DNA of 64,000 nucleotides, taken from positions 175,393-239,392 of the forward strand of contig NZ_FQYN01000008.1 of assembly GCF_900141805.1 (NCBI RefSeq), written 5' to 3'. The stretch is from Hymenobacter daecheongensis DSM 21074. GTDB taxonomy: Bacteria > Bacteroidota > Bacteroidia > Cytophagales > Hymenobacteraceae. Each line of letters starts with the position of its first letter. Within the stretch, counting starts at the first letter, position 1. Of the stretch, positions 48,407 through 56,625 are shown piece by piece. The notes under the pieces are model-generated. The model ran no database searches. It saw nothing but the letters and a program-made list of their open reading frames with translations, and was not told the origin of the DNA. The translations under genes were made by a program, and so were the position numbers.

Positions 48407-49210
48407 ATGAACGATGGGCTCGTCCTGATACCAACCTATAATGAGCGCGAAAATGCGGAGCTGATTATTCGCAAAGTATTTTCGCTGCCGCAGGCGTTTG
48501 ATGTGCTCATCATCGACGATGGCTCGCCCGATGGCACCGCCGCCATTGTGCGGGAGCTGCAGCGCGAGTTTCCCGACCGGCTTTTTCTGGAGGAGCGCAC
48601 CGGCAAGCTGGGCCTGGGCACGGCCTATCTGCACGGCTTCCGCTGGGCGCTGGACCGCGGCTACGAGTACATTTTCGAGATGGATGCCGACTTCTCGCAC
48701 AACCCTGAGGACTTAATGCGCCTCTACCACGCCTGCGCCGTGGAGGGCTACGACATGGCCATCGGCTCGCGCTACATTCAGGGCGTGAACGTGGTAAACT
48801 GGCCCATGGACCGGGTGCTGATGTCGTGGTTTGCCTCGGCCTACGTGCGCCTGATTACCGGGATGCCCATTGCCGATGCTACGGCCGGCTTCAAGTGCTA
48901 CACGGCCCGCGTGCTGCGCGTCATCATCCGCGACCACATCCGGTTCGTGGGCTATGCCTTCCAGATTGAGATGAAATGGCTGGCCTACAAGTACGGCTTC
49001 CGCATCAGCGAAGTGCCCATCATCTTCACCGACCGCACCCGTGGCGCGTCGAAAATGACCAAGGGCATTTTTCAGGAAGCGCTGTTTGGCGTGGTGCAGA
49101 TGAAGGTGGGCAGCTGGTTCCGCAAGTTTGAGCGCCACAGCCCCGATGTGAGTACGCCCGCCGACCAGCGCCCGGCGGCTCCCGTAACCCCGGCCCCCGA
49201 ATCCCGGTAA
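48407..49210 (+). CDS. Polyprenol-phosphate mannosyltransferase-like GT2
   Basis: The 267-residue product has the GT2 start LVLIPTYNERENAELIIRKV, then DDGSPDG, the DxD-like MDADFSHNPEDL, and IADATAGFKCYTARVL. This matches dolichol/polyprenol-phosphate mannose synthases. It makes polyprenyl-phosphate sugar used by integral transferases such as the ArnT-like enzyme. No C-terminal membrane helices are present, unlike the GT2 at 59.2 kb. The tail after residue 240 is Pro/Ala-rich and disordered. Confidence 0.88.
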   Translation: MNDGLVLIPTYNERENAELIIRKVFSLPQAFDVLIIDDGSPDGTAAIVRELQREFPDRLFLEERTGKLGLGTAYLHGFRWALDRGYEYIFEMDADFSHNPEDLMRLYHACAVEGYDMAIGSRYIQGVNVVNWPMDRVLMSWFASAYVRLITGMPIADATAGFKCYTARVLRVIIRDHIRFVGYAFQIEMKWLAYKYGFRISEVPIIFTDRTRGASKMTKGIFQEALFGVVQMKVGSWFRKFERHSPDVSTPADQRPAAPVTPAPESR

Positions 49211-49248
49211 GCCCCTGTACGGCCCGGCTTCGCTACGCGCCGGCGCAC

Positions 49249-49256
49249 TACCTTGT
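49249..49256 (+). promoter_or_regulatory. -7-like box TACCTTGT before the TerC gene
   Basis: Eight bases before ATG 49265; overlaps an upstream in-frame TTG, which argues against that start. Confidence 0.35.
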
Positions 49257-49264
49257 GGCTACGC

Positions 49265-50194
49265 ATGGAAAATACCCCCGTCTTCTGGGTCGGCTTCAAC
49301 GCCTTTGTGCTGGCGATGCTGATGCTCGACCTGCTCGTGTTCAACCGCCGGGCGCACGTCGTGTCGATCCGCGAGGCGCTGGGCTGGAGCGCGTTCTGGA
49401 TTGCGCTGTCGCTCACGTTCAACTACTTGGTCTACCGCACCATGGGCCCGCAGGCGGGCCTCGAATTCCTGACCGGCTACCTGATTGAGAAGTCGCTGAG
49501 CGTCGACAACCTGTTCGTTTTCCTGCTCATTTTCAGCTATTTCCAGGTTCCACAGCAGTATCAGCACAAAATCCTGTTTTGGGGCATCATCGGGGCGCTG
49601 GTACTGCGCGGCATCTTTATTCTGGCGGGCGCGGCCCTGCTGGCCGAGTTTCACTTTCTAGTGTATGTGCTGGGTGCGTTTCTGGTGTACACGGGCATCA
49701 AGATGGCCTCCAGCGGCAGTGAGCCGGAAATTGACCCCGACAACAACCCCGTGGTGAAGTTTCTGAGCCGACACCTGCCCATCACCAGCAAGCTGGATAA
49801 CGGCAAGTTCTTCGTGCGCAAGGAGAAGCTGTTGTTTGCCACGCCGCTGTTCGTGGTGCTGGTAATGGTGGAAACCACCGACGTGGTCTTCGCCGCCGAC
49901 TCCATTCCCGCCATCTTGGCCATCTCGCGCGACACGTTTATCGTGTACACCTCCAACGTGTTTGCGCTGCTGGGCCTGCGGGCGCTGTATTTCGCCCTGG
50001 CCGGCCTCATGAAGCTGTTTCACTACCTGCACTACGGCCTCTCGCTCATCCTGATTTTTATCGGCGGCAAGTTGCTCATCGCCGAAATCTACGTGCTGCC
50101 CATGAGCATTTCGCTGGGCGTAGTCGGGCTGATTCTGGTCGTGTCGGTGGTGGTGTCGCTGTGGTTCCCGAAGCCGCAGGCGCCGGCTGAGTGA
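49265..50194 (+). CDS. TerC/Alx family membrane protein
   Basis: The 309-residue protein with about eight helices has LMLDLLVFNRR, EKSLSVDNLFVFLLIFSYF, and VVMVETTDVVFAADSIPAIL, the conserved acidic helices of TerC/Alx. The family exports manganese and other metal ions, or handles secreted metalloenzymes; Alx of E. coli is controlled by pH. Metal export is the likeliest role. It converges with the GT51 gene across a hairpin. No riboswitch is seen upstream. Confidence 0.92.
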   Translation: MENTPVFWVGFNAFVLAMLMLDLLVFNRRAHVVSIREALGWSAFWIALSLTFNYLVYRTMGPQAGLEFLTGYLIEKSLSVDNLFVFLLIFSYFQVPQQYQHKILFWGIIGALVLRGIFILAGAALLAEFHFLVYVLGAFLVYTGIKMASSGSEPEIDPDNNPVVKFLSRHLPITSKLDNGKFFVRKEKLLFATPLFVVLVMVETTDVVFAADSIPAILAISRDTFIVYTSNVFALLGLRALYFALAGLMKLFHYLHYGLSLILIFIGGKLLIAEIYVLPMSISLGVVGLILVVSVVVSLWFPKPQAPAE

Positions 50195-50204
50195 GTTGGT
50201 AGCC

Positions 50205-50365
50205 CTGGCGGAAGTCTGAAGCCGCAGGCGCGACTTCCAGTCGCACGCGGTCAGTCTCCAGACTGACGACCGTTGAACGACTCATTCGCTCCCGTTCTGC
50301 AAGTCAAGAGACTTGCCGCGTGCGTGCGGCTGGAAGTCGCGCCTGCGGCTTCAGACTTCCGCCAG
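50205..50365. repeat. Inverted repeat with perfect 36-bp arms and inner hairpins
   Basis: The arms 50205-50240 and 50330-50365 (CTGGCGGAAGTCTGAAGCCG...) are perfect. Within are further dyads: GTCAGTCTCCAGACTGAC and CAAGTCAAGAGACTTG, and CGCACGCGG against CCGCGTGCG. It lies between convergent genes. Confidence 0.75.
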
Positions 50366-50383
50366 CTGCCTTCCACCGGCTAC

Positions 50384-52528
50384 TTACTGCTTAGGCTTAG
50401 GCTCTTCGGCCGGCGGGGCTGTGTTGGTGTTCACGCCTTCATCGGGCGCTTGGCCGCCCAGTAGGTCAATCAGGTTCAGGGGCTCAAACTGCGACGAGTC
50501 GGCGGCCAGTACGGTGCGCGTGGTATCGGGGCGCACGGCGCGGAAGATGGAGCCGTGGGCGCGGCCGGGGAAACTCAGGTTGTAGGTCAGGCTTTCGCGG
50601 TCGTTCTGCCCGATCAGGCCCTTGCGCACCATCAGGTCGGCAATGAGACGGTGAAAATAGCGCGCACTGCCGCGCATCTCGCCATACTGGTTGAAGGAGC
50701 GCTGGTAGTACTTGGGCCGCGGAATGATGCTGGCCAGGTACAGGCTTTCCGACAGGTTCAGGTCGGCGGGCGGCTTGTTGAAGTAGAAGCGCGCCGCCTC
50801 GGTGGCACCGTAGATTTTCGGCCCCCACTCAATGATGTTCAGGTACACCTCAAACATGCGCTCTTTAGGCACCAGGCGCGTATTTTCGAGCAGCCACACA
50901 ATCAGGGCTTCCTCAATCTTGCGGGTCACGGTTTTCTGTCGGGTCAGAAACACATTCTTCACCAGCTGCATCGAAATGGTGCTGCCGCCGCGGGCAAAGC
51001 GCTTTTCTTTGATGTTCTGAATGGCCGACTTCACAAAGGCCTTTTCCATGAAGCCCTTGTGGGTGAGAAAGCGCGGGTCCTCGGCCGTCATGATGGCCGC
51101 CTTCAGGTAAGGCGAAACCTGGTTATAAGACACGAATTCGGGGTTCGAGGGGCCTACCGTGAACGTCTTGATGGAGTCGCCCTTGTCGTTGTAGGCCGTG
51201 TAGGGGAAGTCCTCGTTGAGCTTGTTCAGGTTTTCGCGGCCGAAGCGGGTGATGCGGAAGTTTTTCGGCGTCAGGCCCGAGCGGAACTCCAGGCTGTCGA
51301 CCTGGTTCATATCCAGCGCCAGGTGCATCTTGTAGGTGAGCGTGCCTTCGCCCTGCATCCCTTCCAGGGTGTTAAACATACCCTCGGGCAAGGCCGCGAA
51401 GAAGGTATTAGCCGCCGTTTCGGCCGATAGAATATCAGCTTTCACCTGCAGGCCCGCCAGCGCTTCGCGGCGGTTGCGCACGCCGTTGATGCGGCGGCCC
51501 ACCACGCGCTGGTTCAGCGGCAGCTTACGCACGCTCACCACCGGAAAGAACTCCATGCGGTTCAGCGTCACTTTCGTGCCCTTGTCCAGCGCGGCGAAGG
51601 CCTGCCCCAGCCGGGCCACAAACTCGATACCCCCGCGCGGAAACCGCACGTCGCGGTCGGAGAGCTTGGGGTGATTTACAATGAAGTTGGCCGCCGAGGC
51701 CGTGCCGCGCACAGTCAGCTCGTTGTCGTTCAAATCTTTATCGGCCAGGCTGAAGCGCAGCGTGTCGAACTGCACGCGGGCGCCGTAGCGGCGCAGCACG
51801 TAGGGCAGCGTTACGGGGCGGCGGTTCAGGCCGAATACTTCGGCGCTCAGGGCGTAGTCGCCGGGCTCGATGTGGCCCTGCACGCCCACGCGGTTCTCCA
51901 CCGAGTCGACCACGGCCGTGAGTTGGCCCGAGATGTCGCCATCCTCGATGGCCAGGCGCGGCATGGTGATGCGGGCGCGGTGGCGGGGGCTGTCGTAGGT
52001 GACCAGGAAGTTGCGAAAATCGGCCTGACCGGGCACATTGCCGAACCCGGCTTCGAGCAGCTGATTGGCCAGCAGGCCGTAGTTGGTGCCCTGCGTGGTG
52101 TCGCGGGGCACGGCGGGCTGGGCGCCCTTCTTTTTCAGCAGAAAGGAATAGTTGTCGGAGCTGCGGGTTTTGCGGGCCGTGAGGCGGGCATCACTAATTT
52201 CGAGGTTGCTGAACACCGGCCGGCCCGCAAACAGCGAGCGTACACTGAGCGACACCGTCATCAGGCGGGCCTGCAGCAGCGTATCGGTGGGCTGGGCGCG
52301 GGGCACCAGGCTCATGCCGTCAATCTGCACCGTATTCAGGTCGGTGAAGCGGGCCGCGCCCAGGGTGAGGGTCACGGGGTATTTGCGCTCTACCTTGGTT
52401 TTCACCTGCCCCAGGGCATAGGTGAGCAGCTCCTGCCGCTTGAGTAAGAATACGCCCAGGGCCACGCCCAGCAGCACCACCAGGATGCCCAGGCCAATGC
52501 CTATATTTCGTTTTGTAGCTGAAGTCAC
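50384..52528 (-). CDS. GT51 peptidoglycan glycosyltransferase with AsmA-like region, no transpeptidase
   Basis: The 714-residue product has a single N-terminal membrane helix (IGIGLGILVVLLGVALGVFL) and a long periplasmic region of about 400 residues. That region contains repeated beta patterns resembling AsmA/DUF748 proteins. It is followed by the GT51 domain: TAEDPRFLTHKGF (catalytic Glu), RGGSTISMQLVKNVF, RKIEEALIVWLLE, and EVYLNIIEWGPKIYGATEAARFYF. No transpeptidase SxxK domain follows; the tail is Pro-rich. So it would polymerise lipid II but not crosslink. The GTG at 52528 is chosen because it starts the helix; no ATG is available nearby. Confidence 0.85.
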   Translation of the reverse strand: MTSATKRNIGIGLGILVVLLGVALGVFLLKRQELLTYALGQVKTKVERKYPVTLTLGAARFTDLNTVQIDGMSLVPRAQPTDTLLQARLMTVSLSVRSLFAGRPVFSNLEISDARLTARKTRSSDNYSFLLKKKGAQPAVPRDTTQGTNYGLLANQLLEAGFGNVPGQADFRNFLVTYDSPRHRARITMPRLAIEDGDISGQLTAVVDSVENRVGVQGHIEPGDYALSAEVFGLNRRPVTLPYVLRRYGARVQFDTLRFSLADKDLNDNELTVRGTASAANFIVNHPKLSDRDVRFPRGGIEFVARLGQAFAALDKGTKVTLNRMEFFPVVSVRKLPLNQRVVGRRINGVRNRREALAGLQVKADILSAETAANTFFAALPEGMFNTLEGMQGEGTLTYKMHLALDMNQVDSLEFRSGLTPKNFRITRFGRENLNKLNEDFPYTAYNDKGDSIKTFTVGPSNPEFVSYNQVSPYLKAAIMTAEDPRFLTHKGFMEKAFVKSAIQNIKEKRFARGGSTISMQLVKNVFLTRQKTVTRKIEEALIVWLLENTRLVPKERMFEVYLNIIEWGPKIYGATEAARFYFNKPPADLNLSESLYLASIIPRPKYYQRSFNQYGEMRGSARYFHRLIADLMVRKGLIGQNDRESLTYNLSFPGRAHGSIFRAVRPDTTRTVLAADSSQFEPLNLIDLLGGQAPDEGVNTNTAPPAEEPKPKQ

Positions 52529-52654
52529 GCGAGCCAGAAGAGGGGGAGAAAAGTGCGGCCGGGCTAGCCAGATTCGTGCCGAACCCGCCGCCGCTCGGGG
52601 GTCAAAGGTAACGAAAAAGGCCCTTGCGAGGGCGGGCCGCGCCCCCTCATTCGC

Positions 52655-52662
52655 TACCTTTG
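52655..52662 (+). promoter_or_regulatory. -7 box TACCTTTG before purB
   Basis: A perfect TAnnTTTG 31 bases before ATG 52694 in the divergent gap with the GT51 gene. Confidence 0.5.
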
Positions 52663-52693
52663 ACGCACTCTGGCCAACTTTGTTCCCCTGCGC

Positions 52694-54058
52694 ATGACTG
52701 CCGCTGCCGACTTCGCCCTGCTCTCCCCCCTCACCGCCGTTTCGCCCCTCGACGGCCGCTACCGCCGCCAGACCATTCCGCTGGCCCCCTACTTCTCCGA
52801 GCTGGCCCTGATGCGCTACCGCATCCTCATCGAGGTCGAGTACTTCATTGCGCTCTGCGAATTGCCCCTGCCCCAGCTGACGGCGGTAGACCCCGGCGTA
52901 TTTGGCGACCTGCGCGGCCTCTACCAGCACTTTTCTTTGGAAGATGCCGAGGCCGTGAAAGCCCACGAGCGGGTGACCAACCACGACGTGAAGGCCATCG
53001 AATACTTCCTACGCGACCAATTCACGGCTCTCAGCCTGGAGCAGTACCTGGAGTTCATTCACTTTGGCCTCACTTCCCAGGACATCAACAACACGGCTAT
53101 TCCACTGAGCCTGCAGCAGGCGCTGCTGCGGGTGCTGCTGCCGGCCTACGCGCAGGTGCGCAACCAGCTGGCCACCCGCTCCCAGGACTGGGAAGCCATT
53201 CCGATGCTGGCCCGCACCCACGGGCAGCCCGCCTCCCCTACCCGCTTGGGCAAGGAAATCCAGGTGTTTGTGGCCCGGCTTGATGCGCAGGTGGAGCTGC
53301 TGGCGCAGGTGCCGTTCGGGGCCAAATTCGGCGGGGCCACCGGCAATTTCAACGCTCATCAGGTGGCCTATCCGCAAGTCGATTGGAAGCAGTTTGCCGA
53401 TGTATTTGTGCAGAACCGCCTGGGCCTGCACCGCAGCCAGCCCACCACCCAGATTGAGCACTACGACCACCTGGCCGCCACCTGCGACGGCCTCAAGCGC
53501 TTGAACACCATCCTCATCGACCTGGCCCGCGACGTATGGCAGTACATTTCGCTGGGCTACTTCCGCCAGACCATCCGGGCCGGCGAGGTGGGCTCCTCGG
53601 CCATGCCGCACAAGGTGAACCCCATCGATTTTGAGAATGCCGAGGGCAACCTGGGCGTGGCCAACGCCCTGCTGGAGCACCTGGCGGCCAAGCTGCCCAT
53701 CAGCCGCCTGCAGCGCGACCTGACCGACTCCACGGTGCTGCGCAACCTGGGCGTGCCGCTGGGCCACACCCTCATTGCCCTCACCTCGCTGCAGCGCGGC
53801 CTCGACAAGCTGGCCCTCGACGAAGCCGCCCTCGCCCGCGACCTGGACGCGAACTGGGCTGTGGTAGCCGAAGCCCTGCAAACCATTCTGCGCCGCGAAG
53901 CCTACCCCGACCCTTACAACGCCCTCAAAGCCCTCACCCGCACCGGCGAAGCCATTTCCCAGGCCAGCATCCGGGAGTTTGTGGATGGGCTGGCCGTGAG
54001 CGAGGCCGTGAAGGCAGAGCTGCGCGCCATTACCCCACACAATTACGTGGGTCTTTAG
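52694..54058 (+). CDS. purB: Adenylosuccinate lyase
   Basis: The 454-residue enzyme catalyses two fumarate-releasing steps of purine synthesis. It starts LSPLTAVSPLDGRYRRQT and carries the loop SSAMPHKVNPIDFENAEGN (Ser catalytic in the flexible loop) and HFGLTSQDINNTA. It is full length. It is followed 55 bases later by a T9SS protein in the same direction. Confidence 0.95.
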   Translation: MTAAADFALLSPLTAVSPLDGRYRRQTIPLAPYFSELALMRYRILIEVEYFIALCELPLPQLTAVDPGVFGDLRGLYQHFSLEDAEAVKAHERVTNHDVKAIEYFLRDQFTALSLEQYLEFIHFGLTSQDINNTAIPLSLQQALLRVLLPAYAQVRNQLATRSQDWEAIPMLARTHGQPASPTRLGKEIQVFVARLDAQVELLAQVPFGAKFGGATGNFNAHQVAYPQVDWKQFADVFVQNRLGLHRSQPTTQIEHYDHLAATCDGLKRLNTILIDLARDVWQYISLGYFRQTIRAGEVGSSAMPHKVNPIDFENAEGNLGVANALLEHLAAKLPISRLQRDLTDSTVLRNLGVPLGHTLIALTSLQRGLDKLALDEAALARDLDANWAVVAEALQTILRREAYPDPYNALKALTRTGEAISQASIREFVDGLAVSEAVKAELRAITPHNYVGL

Positions 54059-54113
54059 CGGCTGCCCCCCCGCAACACCATTTTCTTTTCTTACTATTCT
54101 CTTTCTACTTTCT

Positions 54114-55793
54114 ATGAAAAAATTTCTACTGCTGGCCGCGCTGCTGGCGGGGCCCGGCCTTACCCAGGCCCAAAGCTGGCAATGGGTGGCCGCCGCCACT
54201 GGTACCGGCAATGCCCGCATCCTGGCGACTGCCACCGACGGCACCACCGGCGGCACCGTTGTAGCCGGTGATTTCACCGGCACCATCACGCTGGGCGGCA
54301 CCACGCTCACCAGTGCCGGCAACCGCGACGTGTTCGTGGCCCGCCTCACTCCTTCCGGGAGCTTTACCCAGGCCGTTCGGGCCGGTGGGCCTTCGGAGGA
54401 CTACGCCATCGACGTGGCCCTCGATGCGAATGGCACGGCGACCGTGCTGGGCGGCTTTTACAGTACCTCCGCCGAGTTTGGCCCTACGGTGCTGAACAAG
54501 GTTGGCGTTATCGGGGGGGCAGAAGTTTTCGTGGCCCAGTTCAGCAGCGCGGGCACCTGGACGCGGGCGGTGCAAGGCGGAAGCAACGGGGCCAACTTTC
54601 CCGCAGCACTGGCGCTAAATGCCGCCGGTGAGGCCGTGGTGACGGGCTTCTTCTATGGCACCATCACCAGCTTCGGCGCTACTACCCTGACTAACATCAA
54701 CCCCTCTACCACCAATGCGGATATATTTGTAGCGCGCCTGAGCAGCGCCGGGGCCTGGACCCAGGCGGCCCGCGGCGGAGGCAGCGGCGACGACCGGGCC
54801 GAAGGCGTGGCCCTGGCGGCGGACGGTACGGTGGTTGTAGCGGGCTCTTTCCAGGGCCCGACGATGGGCCTGGGCACATTCTCACTTCCCAATGCCGACG
54901 GCAGCGGGCAAACGACGGATGTATTTGTGGCCCGACTGGGCTCGGCTGGCACCTGGCTTCAGGCCAGTCGGGCCGGGGGAGCTGCCGCCGACCAAGCCCG
55001 CCGCCTGGCCCTTGATGCCGCAGGCCAGGCCACCGTGGTGGGGAGCTTCCGGAGTTCGGCCATCAGCTTTGGGGCTGTCACGCTAGCCAACGCTGATGCA
55101 TCCGGCAGCACGTCCGACATCTTCGCGGCCCGCTTCACGCCGGCCGGCACCTGGAGTCAGGCCGTGCGCGCCGGCGGCTCCGGCGCAGACCATGCCCTAG
55201 CCGTAGCAGTAAGCGCAAATGGGCAGGCGACGGTCGGCGGGTTGTTTGCCAGCCCAACCGCCCTGTTTGGCAACTTGTCGCTCAGCAATGCCGATGCCAA
55301 CGGCTTCTCCAATGATCTGTTTGTGGCCCGCCTCAACGGTGAGGGCTCGGCCTGGACCCAGGCGGTGCGGGCGGGCAGCGGCAGCGACGAAGCCGTGGTA
55401 GATCTGGCGCTGACTTCCTCGGGTGAAGCCACCATTGCCGGGCTCTACCTGGTAACTACCACCATCGGTGCCACGGTGCTAAACTCGACCACTGTAACCG
55501 ACAATGCCAGCTTCGTAGCCCGCACCAACGGTCTGACGCTGGGTCGCCGTGCGCCCATGGCAACTCTGCCCCTGCTGCTCTCCCCCAACCCGGCCCGCCT
55601 GACGGCCCGGCTTACCCTGCCCGCCGAAACCACCCCCCGCACGCTGCTGGTGCTGGACGCGCAGGGCCGCCCGGTGCGCCAGCAGGTAGTACCAGCCCAC
55701 GCCGGCTCTGCGGTGCTCGATGTGGCCGGCCTGGCTGCGGGCCTGTATATCGTGCGCTGCGGAGCAGTCGCCGGCCGGCTGATAGTCGAGTAA
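54114..55793 (+). CDS. Secreted SBBP-repeat protein with type IX sorting domain
   Basis: The 559-residue product has a signal peptide (MKKFLLLAALLAGPGLTQAQ) and about seven repeats of roughly 60 residues. Each repeat contains a DVFVARLTPSGSF-like or GTWTQAVRAGG segment, typical of SBBP-like beta-propeller blades (FVARLSSAGAWTQAARGG). The last 75 residues (LLLSPNPARLTARL to AGLYIVRCGA) are a T9SS type A domain, so it is exported to the surface. The function is unknown; such propellers often bind partners. The terminator follows the stop. Confidence 0.88.
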   Translation: MKKFLLLAALLAGPGLTQAQSWQWVAAATGTGNARILATATDGTTGGTVVAGDFTGTITLGGTTLTSAGNRDVFVARLTPSGSFTQAVRAGGPSEDYAIDVALDANGTATVLGGFYSTSAEFGPTVLNKVGVIGGAEVFVAQFSSAGTWTRAVQGGSNGANFPAALALNAAGEAVVTGFFYGTITSFGATTLTNINPSTTNADIFVARLSSAGAWTQAARGGGSGDDRAEGVALAADGTVVVAGSFQGPTMGLGTFSLPNADGSGQTTDVFVARLGSAGTWLQASRAGGAAADQARRLALDAAGQATVVGSFRSSAISFGAVTLANADASGSTSDIFAARFTPAGTWSQAVRAGGSGADHALAVAVSANGQATVGGLFASPTALFGNLSLSNADANGFSNDLFVARLNGEGSAWTQAVRAGSGSDEAVVDLALTSSGEATIAGLYLVTTTIGATVLNSTTVTDNASFVARTNGLTLGRRAPMATLPLLLSPNPARLTARLTLPAETTPRTLLVLDAQGRPVRQQVVPAHAGSAVLDVAGLAAGLYIVRCGAVAGRLIVE

Positions 55794-55814
55794 AACGGAC
55801 TTACCCTATACTTC

Positions 55815-55851
55815 GGCCCCGGTTTCCCGCCAGCGGAATCCGGGGCTTTTT
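55815..55851. terminator. Intrinsic terminator between convergent genes
   Basis: GCCCCGG (55816-55822) and CCGGGGC (55840-55846) with extra imperfect pairing between, followed by TTTTTG. Confidence 0.7.
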
Positions 55852-55858
55852 GCGTCCT

Positions 55859-56446
55859 CTATTCCGCCGCGGGCTCAGCCAGCAGCTTTGCTATTTCGGC
55901 GGCCTCGAAGGCCAGCACGCGCAGGCGTAGCGCCAGCAGGGCGTGCCGACCGGCATTGGTTTCCCGCATTCGATGGGCCTCACTTTCCCATAGGTCCAGC
56001 TCGCTCTGCGCCCGCTCATCGGGCAACGCTGCCCGTAGCGCCGGCAGGGCCTGCAGCCGGATGCGGGCCTGAGTCAGCTGGGTCTGGCAGCGTTCCAGCT
56101 GCTGCTGCTGCGTATATTCTTCCGGGCCAATTGCCCGCTGCCGCCACCCCAGGGTTTTGCGCTCGACGGCGGGCAGGGGCAGATCCGGCGCGACGGGCAG
56201 CATCGGAGCCCGCCCGTAGGGAGCCGGCAGGGTCTGGAATAGCTGCACCAAACGTAGCGCGGCTTCCAGCGGTAAAACCCGTACGCTGCCCACCAGCCGG
56301 TTGTCGCGACCCTGCATAGCCAGCATGGCCCGGGAGGCACCCACTAGCGTGGCCACCTGCTGTTGGGTAAGACCATACCCGGCCTGCACGGCCTGTAGCA
56401 TGCTGTGCGACGGAGTAGGCAGGCGGTAGCGGGAGAAGCTGCGCAT
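55859..56446 (-). CDS. Possible helix-turn-helix protein, 195 aa
   Basis: The product begins MRSFSRYRLPTPSHSMLQAVQAG, then GLTQQQVATLVGASRAMLAMQ, which looks like an XRE-type HTH (LTQQQVAxLVGxSRxML). It goes on to an Ala/Leu/Arg-rich helical region with coiled-coil character (EEYTQQQQLERCQTQLTQ). It may be a DNA-binding regulator, but the family is not secure. A palindrome built from four TTGTAACGC-like half-sites lies 33 bases upstream (56480-56533) in the divergent gap with the GT9 gene, which would fit autoregulation. An ATG nine codons earlier (56473) is possible. Confidence 0.6.
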   Translation of the reverse strand: MRSFSRYRLPTPSHSMLQAVQAGYGLTQQQVATLVGASRAMLAMQGRDNRLVGSVRVLPLEAALRLVQLFQTLPAPYGRAPMLPVAPDLPLPAVERKTLGWRQRAIGPEEYTQQQQLERCQTQLTQARIRLQALPALRAALPDERAQSELDLWESEAHRMRETNAGRHALLALRLRVLAFEAAEIAKLLAEPAAE

Positions 56447-56479
56447 AAGAAAAGCGGGTTGATTTTCAGGCAAGATAAT

Positions 56480-56533
56480 GCGTTACAAAGAGCTGCGTTA
56501 CAAACTAAATTGTAACGCAGCTCTTTGTAACGC
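56480..56533. promoter_or_regulatory. Palindrome of four GCGTTACAA sites, candidate operator
   Basis: The arms 56480-56503 and 56510-56533 are perfect 24-bp complements around a six-base loop. Each arm holds two direct GCGTTACAA copies separated by six bases (AGAGCT). The site is 33 bases before the possible HTH gene and about 66 bases before the -7 box of the GT9 gene. It could be an operator or just another of the window's hairpins. Confidence 0.45.
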
Positions 56534-56598
56534 AGCCGCCAGGCGGCCGCCGTTGCGGCGAAGGCAGATTTTCCGCGCTCAACCTGCGGCGGGCTCTT

Positions 56599-56606
56599 TA
56601 TCTTCG
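56599..56606 (+). promoter_or_regulatory. -7-like box TATCTTCG before the GT9 gene
   Basis: Twenty bases before ATG 56626, at the usual distance. Confidence 0.45.
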
Positions 56607-56625
56607 TGCCCCTAATCGCGCTTCT

